Origin: Leptospira kanakyensis
GTDB lineage: Bacteria > Spirochaetota > Leptospiria > Leptospirales > Leptospiraceae
NCBI RefSeq assembly: GCF_004769235.1
Contig: NZ_RQFG01000005.1
Coordinates: forward strand, 1,426,001 to 1,490,000
Direction: 5' to 3'
DNA: 64,000 nucleotides
The notes beneath the pieces were generated by a model, which worked only from the letters and a program-made list of their open reading frames with translations, was not told the DNA's origin and made no database searches. The first letter of the stretch is position 1. Each line of letters begins with the position of its first letter. Positions 63,983-64,000 of the stretch are shown piece by piece. A program made the translations under genes and the position numbers.

Positions 63983-64000
63983 TTGAAACGTAGATTTTTA
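63983..64000 (+). CDS. Start of a further gene, cut by the window edge
   Basis: TTG at 63983 opens MKRRFL, six codons to the window end, with GGGAGAG nine bases upstream. The basic start resembles a signal peptide. Too short to identify; it might instead be non-coding. Confidence 0.3.

Noticed and set aside
1..64000. CRISPR array, tRNA, rRNA, insertion sequence, prophage
   Set aside because: No regularly spaced repeats, tRNA folds, transposase motifs or phage gene runs were recognised.

Overview
The window is a gene-dense (no gap above about 220 bases), AT-rich segment of a spirochaete chromosome. Its character points to Leptospira, probably a saprophytic-clade species: the flgN-flgK-flgL-fliW-csrA flagellar cluster, many short lipoproteins with relaxed lipoboxes, several SpoIIE-type phosphatases with TPR or GAF modules, PilZ-like proteins resembling a Leptospira-restricted family, and a dihydropteroate synthase of the Sul type. 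The genus call is by recognition of gene content, not by database search. No rRNA, tRNA, CRISPR array, intact insertion sequence or prophage was seen.

Layout. 1-2250: an operon on the minus strand of a CheY-like receiver, a CheC-type phosphatase and a hybrid histidine kinase cut by the window edge. 2.3-6.8 kb: MORN lipoprotein, metF, an SDR, birA-coaX and an SGNH lipoprotein. 6.8-9.2 kb: membrane glycosyltransferase, STAS protein and a recombinase-fold protein lacking catalytic residues. 9.4-12.2 kb: TelA, a DUF4870/XpaC-like fusion and an inositol monophosphatase. 12.2-17.5 kb: a glycan cluster with three GT4 glycosyltransferases, an unknown protein and a divergent Rmd-like reductase. 17.4-30.4 kb: M48 protease, DUF898 membrane protein, patatin, aminotransferase, SDR, MFS transporter, lipoproteins, VOC protein, enoyl-CoA hydratase, dcd and a DUF2147 protein. 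30.5-43.5 kb: a 1075-residue SpoIIE/TPR phosphatase, RlpA, two TPR proteins, Sul-like folP, an OmpA/PD40 protein, a PilZ-like protein, and hisS-PAP2-lysophospholipid acyltransferase. 43.6-51.4 kb: a lone transhydrogenase alpha subunit, UDP-glucuronate decarboxylase, M50-like protease, and an argJ-pseudophosphatase-phosphatase operon. 51.4-56.4 kb: a PhoR/PhoB-type pair and an ECF sigma operon of small membrane proteins. 56.4-64 kb: secreted protein plus aat, an Mpo1-like protein, a hidden 58-residue DUF1289 gene, and the hook-filament junction operon ending in fliW-csrA.

How they work together. Signalling dominates: three sensor/receiver modules, two complete SpoIIE phosphatases, one apparent pseudophosphatase, one STAS protein and one ECF sigma factor. 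Many operons use 4-base start/stop overlaps (ATGA or GTGA), and many convergent neighbours overlap at their 3' ends, giving very compact organisation. The most notable items are the Sul-like FolP, the phosphatase/pseudophosphatase pair, the ECF sigma gene without a canonical start for its conserved N-terminus, the TelA/XpaC-like fusion pair, and the catalytically degraded tyrosine recombinase.
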